This document shows, piece by piece, positions 55,373 to 64,000 of a DNA stretch of 64,000 nt. The stretch's first letter is position 1. The number at the start of each line of letters is the position of its first letter. Under the pieces are notes generated by a model. The model was not told where the DNA came from. It searched no databases and saw nothing but the letters and a program-made list of their open reading frames with translations. The stretch is from assembly GCA_034509425.1 (NCBI GenBank), contig JAVTVJ010000821.1:124001-188000 (forward strand), written 5' to 3'. A program made the position numbers and the translations under genes. Source of the DNA: Eopsaltria australis (Eukaryota; Chordata; Aves; Passeriformes; Petroicidae).

Positions 55373-57469
55373 ATGGGCAACCATCAAAGCAAGAGGGAGA
55401 AGGAGCTAAGTTTTTTGTATTATAGTTTAAAATACCGTTTGGTTGATTCGGGGGAAAGTTTTGATAAAAAGTTACTTAAAAAGTTTTTGAAATGGGTACT
55501 TGGGAACATTCCTTTCGTTCATCCTAAGTCGGTTTTTACGCTTTCGTTTTGGGATGACGTCGGGGAAAAATTAACCGATAGATTTGAGGGGGGAGATTTT
55601 TCAGTTAAACGGTTTTTTGGGTTGCAGACTTTAATTTATAATGTTTTAGTTAATGAGTTTGGGGAGGGTTCGAGTGCGGTTGACGTTAGTTCCCCTACCC
55701 CTGATCGTGTCCCTGAAACCCTCATTCCGCCCCCCTCTATCCCGGTGGCTGACCATGCGCCGGTACGCCCGTCTCGCGAAAGCAAGCGGGTTGAAATCGG
55801 AGACGATGGAAGTCTCCACCGAAGCACGGCAGTCACCAACCCTTTCTACCCTGAGTCTGGCCAGCTCAGGGTGGACCCATTCCTCACAATTTACCCCAGT
55901 TCGCCGTCCCCAGTTGCGCCCGTTGCGCGGATTCCCCCTCCGAGTTATAGTAGTTTTGAATTTAAGGGAACGCCACAAAATGGCGTCGGGAGAAATTTTG
56001 CTGCGCCATTGCAAGATGGCGGATCGGGACTTTTGCCGCAATGCGGCAGCGGTTTGGACTTTGGCGCGCGCGCGAACCGGAGTGACGTGAATCCCTTCTA
56101 CCCCGCCCCCTCCTCCCTAGCCCCCACCCCCGCGTCGAGTTACACGTCGGTCACACCCCCTGCGGCCGATGATGTCATTGCGTCGGGGCCCCTCCTTCCT
56201 CCCGCCCACGAAGTTCCCCGCCCCCTCGATCGCCCCACCCCTTACCCTGTAACTCCCACCCCAGTCCCGCCTCCAATCCCGCCCAGACCCGCCCCTGCCG
56301 GGAACCCCGCCCCTCCCGTTGGCGTGCCCGCCCCCTTGTTTACCCACGCTGTACCCCTTCCGGTTTCCCACGGTCTACCTTCCGGTTCCCACGGTCCTAC
56401 CCCGGAAGCGGGAAGGGATGAGGCCTATCCCACCCGGGCCTCCGAAGCCTATACCACCGGGGCCTCTCCCCCATCGCAGTTGCCGGTAGCCGTGCCCTTT
56501 GCGGCACCGGTGACGTACAACCGGCAGCGTAACACCGCGCGGTGGGAACCCATACAGCAAGGAGTAATTAAGGATATTTGCAAAGCGAGTCAGGAGTTTG
56601 GGCGCGCGTCTCCCTATTTCAAGGGGTTGATAAACTCCACGTTTGAAGCATCGTTGTTGGTGCCACACGATTTAAAACTCCTGATGTCGAGCCTTTTAAT
56701 CGAACCGGATTTCTGGGTTTGGGAAAGCAGGTGGCACAGGGAGCTGCAAAAGTTACTTGCCACCTATCGCGGTGACCCCGCCAAAGCCTCCCTCACTATG
56801 GAACACCTTAGTGGGGAGGGAGCGTTTTCGGAACCCGGGGAGCAAGCCAAAAACATTCTGGCTGAAATCCTTAAAGACATACAGCGGGCAGCGCGATCGG
56901 TGCTGTTTAGTTTAGCCGCTGACGGTGACCCTGCTCAGGGTTACACCGCCATAAAGCAGGGTCCCCAAGAGAGGTTTGTTACCTTTGTAAATAGACTTCG
57001 GGAGTCCGTGGCGCGTGCAGTTACCAACCCGGTCGTGCAAAAAGAGATGCTAGTAGAACTTGTTAGGGAGAACTCTAACGAGGAGTGCCGTAGGGTCATT
57101 GAGCTGATGCCTTGGGAGCCTCCGCCTACCATCGAGCTTATTACTGAGCGCTGCTCCCAAGTGAGGCTGCCAAAGCCAGAGACCCCTGACTTGGCGAAAG
57201 TAAAACCCAAACCCACGCATTCCTATGGCATCACAGCAGCGCCAGCCGAAAAACGTTGTTATAACTGTGGGAAGTTGGGTCATTTTATCAAAGACTGTAG
57301 ACTCCCTCACAAAGGACATTTTAACTGCACTAACTCTGTGAATCCCGAGTTACCGGCAGGTCCCGCCTCTCATCAAAACAACGTGACAGCCCAACCCACG
57401 CCGTGTTCCTGTTGCCACTCCTCGGGAAACGGGAAGGGGAGGGCGGGTCAGTACCGCGCTCCGCAATAA
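55373..57469 (+). CDS. gag: ERV-E Gag, intact
   Basis: 698 codons. The matrix starts MGNHQSKREKE (Gly2 for myristoylation). A long proline-rich region (about residues 100-385) includes a PPSY late-domain-like motif near residue 185, the type that recruits NEDD4-family ligases for budding. Capsid starts near TARWEPIQQG (about 387). The major homology region QGPQERFVTFVNRLRES is near residues 528-544. One CCHC knuckle, CYNCGKLGHFIKDC, starts at residue 629; a second canonical knuckle is not seen. The ORF overlaps the protease frame by 40 bases after the slippery site. The start is the first ATG after the leader and has the expected myristoylation context. No lesion was seen. Confidence 0.92.
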   Translation: MGNHQSKREKELSFLYYSLKYRLVDSGESFDKKLLKKFLKWVLGNIPFVHPKSVFTLSFWDDVGEKLTDRFEGGDFSVKRFFGLQTLIYNVLVNEFGEGSSAVDVSSPTPDRVPETLIPPPSIPVADHAPVRPSRESKRVEIGDDGSLHRSTAVTNPFYPESGQLRVDPFLTIYPSSPSPVAPVARIPPPSYSSFEFKGTPQNGVGRNFAAPLQDGGSGLLPQCGSGLDFGARANRSDVNPFYPAPSSLAPTPASSYTSVTPPAADDVIASGPLLPPAHEVPRPLDRPTPYPVTPTPVPPPIPPRPAPAGNPAPPVGVPAPLFTHAVPLPVSHGLPSGSHGPTPEAGRDEAYPTRASEAYTTGASPPSQLPVAVPFAAPVTYNRQRNTARWEPIQQGVIKDICKASQEFGRASPYFKGLINSTFEASLLVPHDLKLLMSSLLIEPDFWVWESRWHRELQKLLATYRGDPAKASLTMEHLSGEGAFSEPGEQAKNILAEILKDIQRAARSVLFSLAADGDPAQGYTAIKQGPQERFVTFVNRLRESVARAVTNPVVQKEMLVELVRENSNEECRRVIELMPWEPPPTIELITERCSQVRLPKPETPDLAKVKPKPTHSYGITAAPAEKRCYNCGKLGHFIKDCRLPHKGHFNCTNSVNPELPAGPASHQNNVTAQPTPCSCCHSSGNGKGRAGQYRAPQ
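57424..57430 (+). promoter_or_regulatory. ERV-E gag/pro -1 frameshift site
   Basis: G GGA AAC with GGA and AAC in the gag frame, the heptamer used at gag/pro in Mason-Pfizer-type betaretroviruses. The -1 frame continues directly as REGEGGSVP into the protease ORF. Confidence 0.85.
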
Positions 57470-58260
57470 ATAAGTTAAACGCTGCACCTGGAGAGTCCAC
57501 GACATCGACTTCACCAACCTACAGAGGACTCACGAGATTTCAACAACTAGCGCGTCCACATTCGACAACGCGGCACTCTGCAGAGCCCTCGCCGAGTGAC
57601 TCCAATCGCCTGGATGTGGTGAGCTCGTTCGTTTTACATCTCACGGACACTACACCTCACCACGTTGCTGTGGAACTGATAAATGCACCACACCACCCGT
57701 GCACATTACTTATAGTGGGAGATTCTATAAGAGGTCCCCCAGGACTTTTTGTTATTCCGGAAGTGAAACTTTATCAACCTAAAAAACTTATCGGTGTCAC
57801 CATCATGTTAAATACCACACCCTGGTTTTTGCCTAAAGGGACTTGGATAGGCCAAGCACTGATTTTACCCGAGAACATCCCTAGGGACACACGAACTCCG
57901 TTTGTATGGTGGACCCAGGTAGTTGGTACAGACAAACCATTCCCTGACTGTAAGCTTATTAATGGCCAGAGGTCTGTCACCAGGGCAGGAATGATAGATA
58001 CGGGATCTGATGTTACTATCATTGCTGACACAGAGTGGCCATCTGACTGGGGCACCAAAGACTTGAACGAATCCCTAAAGGGAGTCGGGGGAACAGTGTC
58101 TGCTAAAAGGGCGAAATCGGACATTCTTATCGAGGGTCCCGATGGACATGTAGGGACCGTGAGGCCATTCATAGTTTCCTCGGGTTTCACACTGTGGGGC
58201 AGAGACCTGCTAGACCAGTGGGGTGCGAGGATTGAGATCCCTCCGCCCCAGGATTTTTAG
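57430..58260 (+). CDS. pro: ERV-E dUTPase-like domain plus protease
   Basis: About 277 codons in the -1 frame. The N-terminal half (about 57630-57880) reads like a decayed dUTPase: [11 protein letters not shown], then [14 protein letters not shown], which aligns with the PKGT-IAQ region of betaretroviral dUTPases. The usual catalytic motifs are not clear, so activity is doubtful. Protease follows with the active site [11 protein letters not shown] (near 57990) and the C-terminal [10 protein letters not shown]. It cleaves Gag and Pol during maturation. The frame ends at TAG 58258-58260, overlapping pol. No stop or frameshift lies inside. Confidence 0.82.
   Translation, partial: REGEGGSVPRSAINKLNAAPGESTTSTSPTYRGLTRFQQLARPHSTTRHSAEPSPSDSNRLDVVSSFVLHLTDTTPHHVAVELINAPHHPCTLLIVGDSIRGPPGLFVIPEVKLYQPKKLIGVTIMLNTTPWFLPKGTWIGQALILPENIPRDTRTPFVWWTQVVGTDKPFPDCKLINGQRSVTRAGMIDTGSDVTIIADTEWPSDWGTKDLNESLKGVGGTVSAKRAKSDILIEGPDGHVGTVRPFIVSSGFTLWGRDLLDQWGARIEIPPPQDF
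58251..58257 (+). promoter_or_regulatory. ERV-E pro/pol -1 frameshift site
   Basis: G GAT TTT immediately before the pro stop TAG, like the G GAU UUA site of mouse mammary tumour virus pro/pol. The -1 frame opens into pol. Confidence 0.75.
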
Positions 58261-60938
58261 TGGGGGCCACCTCAAAGCACGCTGGGCCACAAGTTCCACC
58301 CATTAAGTGGCTCTCTGATAAACCCATCCGGATTGAGCAGTGGCCCCTACGAGGTGATAAGTTAAGCGCGCTCCACGAACTGGTCAACGAACAGCTGAAA
58401 CTAGGTCGCATTACACCATCCCACAGCCCGTGGAACTCTCCGGTATTTGTAATAAAAAAGCCCAAATCTGACAGTTATAGGCTACTGCACGACCTTCGTG
58501 CCATTAATGCGGTGATAGAGGAGATGGGCCCCCTGCAGCCTGGACTCCCATCACCAGCAATGTTGCCAAGGGGGTGGCCCGTCACCATAATAGACATTAA
58601 AGACTGTTTCTTTAGTATCCCCCTCCATCCTGCAGATGCTCCCAGGTTTGCCTTCACAGTGCCTGCAATCAATCAGGAGGAACCTGTGCGACGCTACCAT
58701 TGGCTCGTCCTCCCCCAGGGAATGAGAAATTCCCCCTCCCTTTGCCAATGGTACGTCTCCGGGGTCCTCTCTCCGGTACGAAAGGCATTTCCAGCCGTCC
58801 GTATCCTGCACTACATGGACGACATACTCGTCTGAGCATCTTCGCAAGAACAGCTACAACCAGCCCTGACTGCAGTTCTCCAGGCCATCGAGAACGTCGG
58901 TATGAAGGTGAATCCTAAGAAAATACCGTCCACGTCGCCTTGGAATTATTTGGGGTCACGTATCACCAGCACCTTCATTGAGCCCCAACTGATGAAACTT
59001 CCTGAAGAGCCTGCCACGCTTCGTGAGTTGCATCAGTTGTGTGGATCTATCAATTGGCTGCGACCCTTCCTAGGACTGAAGAACACTGACTTGCAGCCTT
59101 TGTTTCAACTCCTACGGGGAGGCCGTGCCCTGGATGCACCCATTCAATTCACCACGGAGGCGAGAGGGGCAGTTGGTAAGGTACTGGCAGCATTACACAC
59201 AAAACGGACACATAGGATTAACCCGGTTCTTCCCTTCCGTTTCAGCATTCTAGGGAAGAACCCGAAGTACCATGGGTTAATATTTCAATGGGATGAGCAG
59301 GTGAGGGATCCCCTCCTGATAGTGGAGTGGATATTCCTACCTAATACGCCATCCAAAACAATCACGACGCCACAAGAGTTGGTGGCCGAGCTTATAATCA
59401 AAGCTCGCCAGCGTCTCCGTACCCTGGCTGGCTGTGATTTTGCGTGCATCCAAACCCCCTGGAAGAGAGATCAATTTGAGTCTGTCTTCCAGGAGAGTGA
59501 ACATCTCCAATTAGCTCTGGAAAACTTCTCCGGTCAAATTGGGCACCAAAAGCTAAAACACCATCTTTTTAATTCGGAATTTCATTTGGCCCCAGAATTT
59601 GTTCAACGTAAAACTCCAATTCCTGATGCCCTAACCATTTTCACAGACGGCTCTGGGTCCTCCCACAAGGCTGTGCTGACGTGGGAAAATCCAGAGACCC
59701 TCGAGTGGGAAGAGGAAATTCTGGTGGTTGAGGGTTCTCCTCAAATTGCTGAGTTATCCGCCGTTGTTAAGGCATTCGAGCGTTTCCAGGAGCAACCGAT
59801 AAATTTGGTGACAGATTCGGCCTATGTAGCGGGGATTGTTTCCAGGATTGAACATTCTCTATTGAAAGAGGTGAGTCATCAAAGACTTTTTGGGTTGCTT
59901 GCATCTTTGTTACAGCTCCTTTCCCACCGCAAGCATCCCTTCTTTGTGATGCACACAAGGTCACACACCAACCTACCCGGTTACATCGCAGAAGGTAATC
60001 AGAGAGCTGATGCATTAGCGATGCCTGTGCACAATTGTTCAGTTCCTGACGTTGTGGCACAGGCACGTTTAAGCCACCAATTCTACCATCAAAATGCCCC
60101 TGCCCTCCGTAGGATGTTTAACCTGTCCTCGGAGCAGGCTAGGGCCATAGTGGCAACATGTCCGTCCTGTCAGAAACATCAAATTCCTGCCTTTAACGCT
60201 GGGGTCAATCCCCGAGGTCTCCATTCTAACGAGGTATGGCAAGCAGACATAACCCATTATGCACCTTTTGGTCGTCTTAAATATATTCATGTATCAACTG
60301 ACACATTTTCTGGTGCCACCTTTGCGTCGGTTCACACCGGAGAAAAGGCAAGAGACGTTAAAAAACATTTTCTAATGGCATTTTCTGTTTTAGGAGTGCC
60401 AAAGTCTATAAAAACTGATAATGGACCTTGTTATGTTTCAGCTAGTTTTAAAAAATTTTTACAGGAATGGGGAATTAGCCATACCACGGGCATACCCCAT
60501 TCCCCAACTGGCCAAGCTATAGTTGAAAGAAAACATCAGGAGATTAAACGCATCCTTGAGCAGCAGCAGCGGGGAGGGACAGAGGAAAAGACGCCCATTG
60601 AGCGACTCTGTAAGGCGTTGTTTACCTTAAATTTTCTAAATTGTACTGATTCGGAGCCTTCCCCCCCCGTCTTTAGACATTTCACAAATTCGGCCAGGAT
60701 GAAATTGGCAGAAAAACCTCTTGTGCTGTTCAAGGATCCGGAAAATGGCCAGATTAAAGGTCCAGTCGAGCTGATTGTATGGGGAAGAGGGTATGGGTGT
60801 GTTTCTACAACAGCAGGTCCCCGGTGGATCCCGGCGAGAGCAATCCGCCCATACCTCCAGAGTGACCCACAGACCCCACAGGACAACCAGAACGTCAGCT
60901 TCGCATGGAAGCGAAGAAGAAAGAAGGCGACATCATAG
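58257..60938 (+). pseudogene. pol: ERV-E Pol (RT, RNase H, integrase), one in-frame TGA
   Basis: RT runs from [10 protein letters not shown] with LLHDLRAIN, motif [24 protein letters not shown] and the catalytic YMDD (58812-58823). TGA at 58833-58835 follows three codons later, and the same frame then stays open for 701 codons to TAG/TGA at 60938. RNase H keeps FTDGSGSS, the AELSAV Glu, LVTDSAY and RADAL. Integrase keeps the His/Cys zinc region (H-x3-H near HQFYHQ, then CPSC) and D in WQADITH, D in KTDNG and E in AIVERK, with 35 residues between the last two. It ends in basic KRRRKK. Without readthrough the product stops inside RT. All else appears functional. Confidence 0.9.
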
Positions 60939-61126
60939 ACTGTGTTCCAACCATGAGCAGCTAAGAGCACCAGCAACAATGCTCAAAACCTTCACAGCCC
61001 TACTCCCCTTTCCCCTTTTCCCCACCCCACACTTACCTGAATGTTCTATCCTTACCCTGTCCTTGTTGAATGTTCTGAGAGGGGAAGGGTTGGTAGAAGT
61101 CAACTTTGCTGGGAAAGAGTTGATTA

Positions 61127-61146
61127 CACTTACCTTCCTGTTTCAG
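61127..61146 (+). promoter_or_regulatory. ERV-E env splice acceptor (predicted)
   Basis: A pyrimidine-rich TTACCTTCCTGTTTCAG tract ending at 61146. The next ATG, 61168, starts a signal peptide, so this site explains the env start. Confidence 0.6.
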
Positions 61147-61167
61147 TACACCTTGATAACAGAAGTA

Positions 61168-62547
61168 ATGGAGCTGGAAAGTGTGACCAAAATTCTGCTG
61201 TCCCTGTGGCTGCTGGCGACGATGACTCACCATTGGCCAGAGTCATCCGGCTGGATCCTTCCGCAACCGAAGGAGAATGTGTGGGTCACGCTCGCCAAGT
61301 CATTGAAACAAGACAATCTCTGTTTGAATACGGATGCTGCCGAGAACCCCCTGTCAACCTGTCTGGTGGGTATCCCTATGCAAGAACAAGATCCTGTTCT
61401 TGCAAGTCTGAGGCCCAATTCTGTAAAATCATGGGATGCCTGGCTTGAGACTCTAAAACATGCAGTAGACGAAAGAAATTTCGATGTGGAACCCCAAGAA
61501 TTGGAACTGCTGGGGTCCGCACAAGCCAAATTCTGCGTGGAGTTTCAATACACGCTGACGGGGAACGAGCCCTATCGGGCTCAAATTGGAGACATTAAAA
61601 GAACTAGTGTGAGTCCTCACAAACGTTCCATCTATACTTTTGATAAGTGGTGTGCACGTACTATTACCACACCTGCTACACCGTCGAGAGCCAGAGCACT
61701 TGGTGGTCCCCTCCGCCTACCAACAGGAGTGTTTCTTATCTGCGGGGACCGCATGTGGGCCGGGATACCGTCCCGTCCGGTAGGAGGGCCTTGCACGTTG
61801 GGCGAAGTAACCGTCCTAGCCCCTGGCAAAACGCAAATTCTCAATTGGACAAAAACCAATTCGGCACGTAAAAAACGAGAAATTGACCATTGGGATGAAA
61901 ATTGCAATTCAGAAGTTAATCATTGGAGCTTTTCAAAGAGGGTGGTTGCTTCTGTCTTTGTGCCCTGGGCAGCAGCAGCTAAGGCGCTGGGGGAATTAGG
62001 TCATCTTGAATGTTGGCTTGGCAAACACGCCAACATAACGTCCCGTGCTTTGGCCCAATTACTTCAGGACGGAGACACCACCAGACGAGCCACCTTGCAG
62101 AACAGGGCGGCTATAGACTTCTTACTCCTCGCCCATGGGCACGGGTGCGAGGAATTTGAAGGTCTATGCTGTTTCAATCTTTTATCCCACTCGCGCAGCA
62201 TCCACGCCACTATACAGGGGATCCAGCAGCAGCTCCAAGATCTACATGTTGAAAGCAATGATTGGCTGCGGACCATGTTCGCACAAACCGGACTTTCATC
62301 ATGGGCTACAGAACTGTTGTCCACCCTTATTTGGATTTTAGTTATCATTTTAATTGTGCTCTGTTTGTTTTCATGTTTAAAAAATGTCCTTGTTTCTATG
62401 ATTTCTCGTTCTTTCTTAGAAAACAAGAAACGGGGAGATGTTGCAGTTGTCATGGCAACGTCGGCCCCGGGCTCCCGGAAGGAAGGGTGGTGGGTGAAAC
62501 CATCTCGTGGAAAGAATCCCCCGGGAGCCATCCCGACCTTGGTTTAG
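61168..62547 (+). CDS. env: ERV-E Env, intact, alpharetrovirus (ASLV)-like
   Basis: 459 codons from the ATG that follows the predicted acceptor. The frame is open further upstream to 60775, but there it overlaps integrase and lacks a signal peptide. An N-terminal signal (SVTKILLSLWLLATM) leads a short SU of about 235 residues. A furin-type RKKR site is at 61867-61878. TM has an immunosuppressive-domain-like region (LQNRAAIDFLLLAHGHG), the CX6CC motif (Cys at 62146, 62167 and 62170) and a membrane helix near 62314-62379. CX6CC with this sequence is the avian leukosis/sarcoma type, not the betaretroviral one. The stop lies 109 bases inside the 3' LTR, so the tail is coded by the polypurine tract and U3. 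Role: receptor binding and membrane fusion. Confidence 0.88.
   Translation: MELESVTKILLSLWLLATMTHHWPESSGWILPQPKENVWVTLAKSLKQDNLCLNTDAAENPLSTCLVGIPMQEQDPVLASLRPNSVKSWDAWLETLKHAVDERNFDVEPQELELLGSAQAKFCVEFQYTLTGNEPYRAQIGDIKRTSVSPHKRSIYTFDKWCARTITTPATPSRARALGGPLRLPTGVFLICGDRMWAGIPSRPVGGPCTLGEVTVLAPGKTQILNWTKTNSARKKREIDHWDENCNSEVNHWSFSKRVVASVFVPWAAAAKALGELGHLECWLGKHANITSRALAQLLQDGDTTRRATLQNRAAIDFLLLAHGHGCEEFEGLCCFNLLSHSRSIHATIQGIQQQLQDLHVESNDWLRTMFAQTGLSSWATELLSTLIWILVIILIVLCLFSCLKNVLVSMISRSFLENKKRGDVAVVMATSAPGSRKEGWWVKPSRGKNPPGAIPTLV
62419..62438 (+). other. ERV-E polypurine tract
   Basis: AGAAAACAAGAAACGGGGAGA directly precedes the 3' LTR. It is also read through as the env codons ENKKRG. Confidence 0.8.
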
Positions 62548-63047
62548 TCCATTTAGTTTAGGTTAGGCCTCTGTTTGATAATTTGTTAGTTGTGTTGTCT
62601 GTCAAGTTCTGTATCCTCCCCTGTTTCTGGAAAGCTCCGTGCAGGTGCTTCTCGGATTGGTCCCTGAACCTTTCTCCCTCCCTCCCTTACTCCCGGTTGG
62701 TTTGTGATTCCTCTCCCCGCCCCAACTCCTCCCCCTTGCTCTGCCGTGATTGGTTGCCTGAGTTGTTTATCCGTCCCTGCACAGCCCTGTCCGGCGCCAT
62801 TGTGCTTGGGACGAGGATCAATAAACGTTCCTGTTGCCCAGCATAGTCGCCGCTCCTTATTGCCTTGATTTCGCAGCTACTGGTAGCAAGAACCCACGCT
62901 TGCGAACACCGAGACCTCAGCACTTGGGATTAGCGTTGCTGTGGGCAGGGAAACCTTAGCCCTGGTGGCGCCCGGGTGGCTGAGGCAACCATCCAGCAGG
63001 TGACCACGAGGCCGCGAAGCCACGAGGTACACTTATTATTTTTAATA
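62439..63047 (+). repeat. ERV-E 3' LTR
   Basis: 609 bp, pair of 54395-55003. Two differences noted by eye: G/T in the CTCCCTGACTCCC block and T/C in CAGCC(T/C)TGTCC. AATAAA is at 62820-62825. Confidence 0.92.
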
Positions 63048-63668
63048 TGCACCTATTATGTGAGAGTATTGTAGGTTGTGACCTTATAGGGTATTGTTTA
63101 TCTTTTCTGTTTATATGATGGCACATCCTGTGTGTGGGATGGTATAAAGGGAATTTTCACTGCGTAGTAGTGGGCAGTAGCCATAAGGGAGTAGCCATGG
63201 CAGTAGCCATAGTAGGAGTCTTAGGAGTAGTCTTAGCAAGTAGTCATAGAGTAATCTGTAGTAGTCTTACTCTCTGTCTGTATAATAAAGAACTCTGTAC
63301 AACATCACAGTCTCGTCAGAGAAGTCCTTGACCCTGCGTTGAATACTGCAGGGACAGTCTGGCAGCAGGGAAGTGGGTAGATAATGTCTGTGAGCCAACT
63401 TAGGCTGCTGTGGTACAACACAAGGTGCTGCTCTTGCCATGCAAGGTGTCTTCAGCTGTGATATCTCGCTTGTTCCCTACCAGAAAGCTACAGGAGATCC
63501 ATGCTAACGTGTGATGTTGTATAATTAGACATGCTCTCCAGAATCCATAAACACTGAACTCGATGAGCACCAGCACAGCAGCAAATGTGTGGGATCTGAG
63601 GTAGAAAGTCTGTGCAAGAGGAAGAAGGGGCTGACATCTCCCTTTTCCTGTCTCCTCTTGGCTTGCAG

Positions 63669-63791
63669 AGAAGCTGGCAGGAGGGGATCCCAGTGCAACC
63701 CACGCTCAGGAGCACCCTGTGTCTAGAACTACCCCCCCAGGACCAGAGGGAGAGTGGATGAATCCACATGATCCGAGAAGCAATGGAGAAG
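63669..63791 (+). pseudogene. CARD10: Possible next CARD10 exon
   Basis: An AG acceptor (CTTGGCTTGCAG) and a GT donor (GGAGAAG|GTGCTG) bound 123 bp in phase with the exon ending at 52634. The first part reads EKLAGGDPSATHAQEHPVS. The last part resembles CARD10 only in a shifted frame (IREAMEK), suggesting an indel near the C-run at about 63730. If right, the whole ERV nest lies in one intron. Confidence 0.4.
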
Positions 63792-64000
63792 GTGCTGGGG
63801 GCTGTGTAATTTGGAGAGTGTTTCAGGTTGTTGTGGAGTGCTGTGGAGTTGTGGAGTAGCAGATATGGACGTTTCCCTGAGTCTCTGATGAGCTCAGATA
63901 AAATAAATGGCAAATGGGGATTTGTGGGGGAGGCAGTGGGACAGGCCATACTCAGAAGTGACTACCCTACTCTCACATTCCTCATGTTCACCAAGGTGGC
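63792..64000. other. No feature seen at right edge
   Basis: Unique-looking sequence after the possible exon. Too short to interpret. Confidence 0.4.

Larger units (their letters stand above)
54395..63047 (+). mobile_element. ERV-E: near-complete betaretrovirus-like provirus with alpharetrovirus-type env
   Basis: 8,653 bp, TGCACC duplicated on both sides (54389-54394 and 63048-63053). Two 609-bp LTRs differ at about two positions. Gag, a dUTPase-like/protease frame, pol and env follow in betaretroviral order, linked by two -1 frameshift sites. A leader splice donor and an env acceptor are present. The only coding lesion seen is one TGA in RT. Confidence 0.93.
54243..63350 (+). repeat. Old solo LTR split by ERV-E
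   Basis: Left piece 54243-54394 starts TGTTGGGTTACAC. Right piece 63054-63350 has GGTATAAAG (about 63150), AATAAAG (about 63284-63290) and ends ATACTGCA. GGGACA flanks both ends (54237-54242 and 63351-63356), a perfect 6-bp duplication, so the two pieces are one class II LTR of about 449 bp. Short AGTAGCCAT repeats lie at 63171-63215. Confidence 0.85.

Noticed and set aside
60775..61167. Upstream extension of the env ORF
   Set aside because: Overlaps integrase, lacks a signal peptide, and a good splice acceptor lies just before the ATG at 61168.

Overview
The window is vertebrate nuclear DNA, most likely from a bird. The evidence is a CR1 LINE tail, class III (ERVL) proviruses, proviruses with alpha/betaretrovirus-type features, and exons that match the vertebrate genes ADAP2, NOL12 and CARD10. 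There are no operons, and no tRNA, rRNA or CRISPR arrays were seen. Roughly half of the sequence is endogenous retrovirus (ERV), much of it nested. All three host genes carry lesions or doubtful junctions. High ERV load with decayed host genes fits a low-recombination chromosome such as an avian W, or a songbird germline-restricted chromosome. That is inference and the sequence alone does not prove it.

Layout, left to right. 1-1477: 5' end of a minus-strand provirus (ERV-F): LTR, Lys-like primer binding site (PBS) and a membrane-type N-terminal ORF running off the left edge. 2458-9131: complete 11-exon ADAP2 gene on the minus strand, inactivated by two stops, a broken splice donor and loss of the ArfGAP arginine; a class I solo LTR (5038-5494) sits in one intron. 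10353-11359: unprocessed NOL12 pseudogene on the plus strand. 14137-24764: gammaretrovirus-like provirus (ERV-C, plus) with a Pro-type PBS, decayed gag and truncated pol. Its 5' LTR is split by ERV-A (14385-20295, minus, ERVL class, 5-bp target duplication). 24765-26158: a second ERV-F-type LTR, itself holding a solo ERV-A-type LTR (25068-25601). 26159-32276: ERV-B (minus), a close relative of ERV-A. 32277-34450: LTR fragment, CR1 fragment and a solo LTR with a 6-bp duplication. 34451-39356: no recognised gene. 39363-44614: ERV-D (plus), tRNA-Trp PBS, gag present, most of pol and env gone. 44621-49648: GC-rich island and a long solo LTR. 49649-63791: 3' exons of CARD10 (plus), whose intron contains an old solo LTR (54243-63350), which contains ERV-E (54395-63047).

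ERV-E is the most complete element: 8,653 bp, a 6-bp duplication, two 609-bp LTRs with about two differences, gag, dUTPase-like plus protease, pol and env in betaretroviral order with two -1 frameshift signals, and an Env of alpharetrovirus (avian leukosis) type. Its one visible coding lesion is a TGA just after the reverse-transcriptase YMDD motif.

Order of events from the nesting: ERV-C is older than ERV-A, and ERV-C is older than the ERV-F-type LTR, which is older than the solo LTR at 25068. The CARD10-intron solo LTR is older than ERV-E. ERV-D and ERV-E look youngest by LTR identity.
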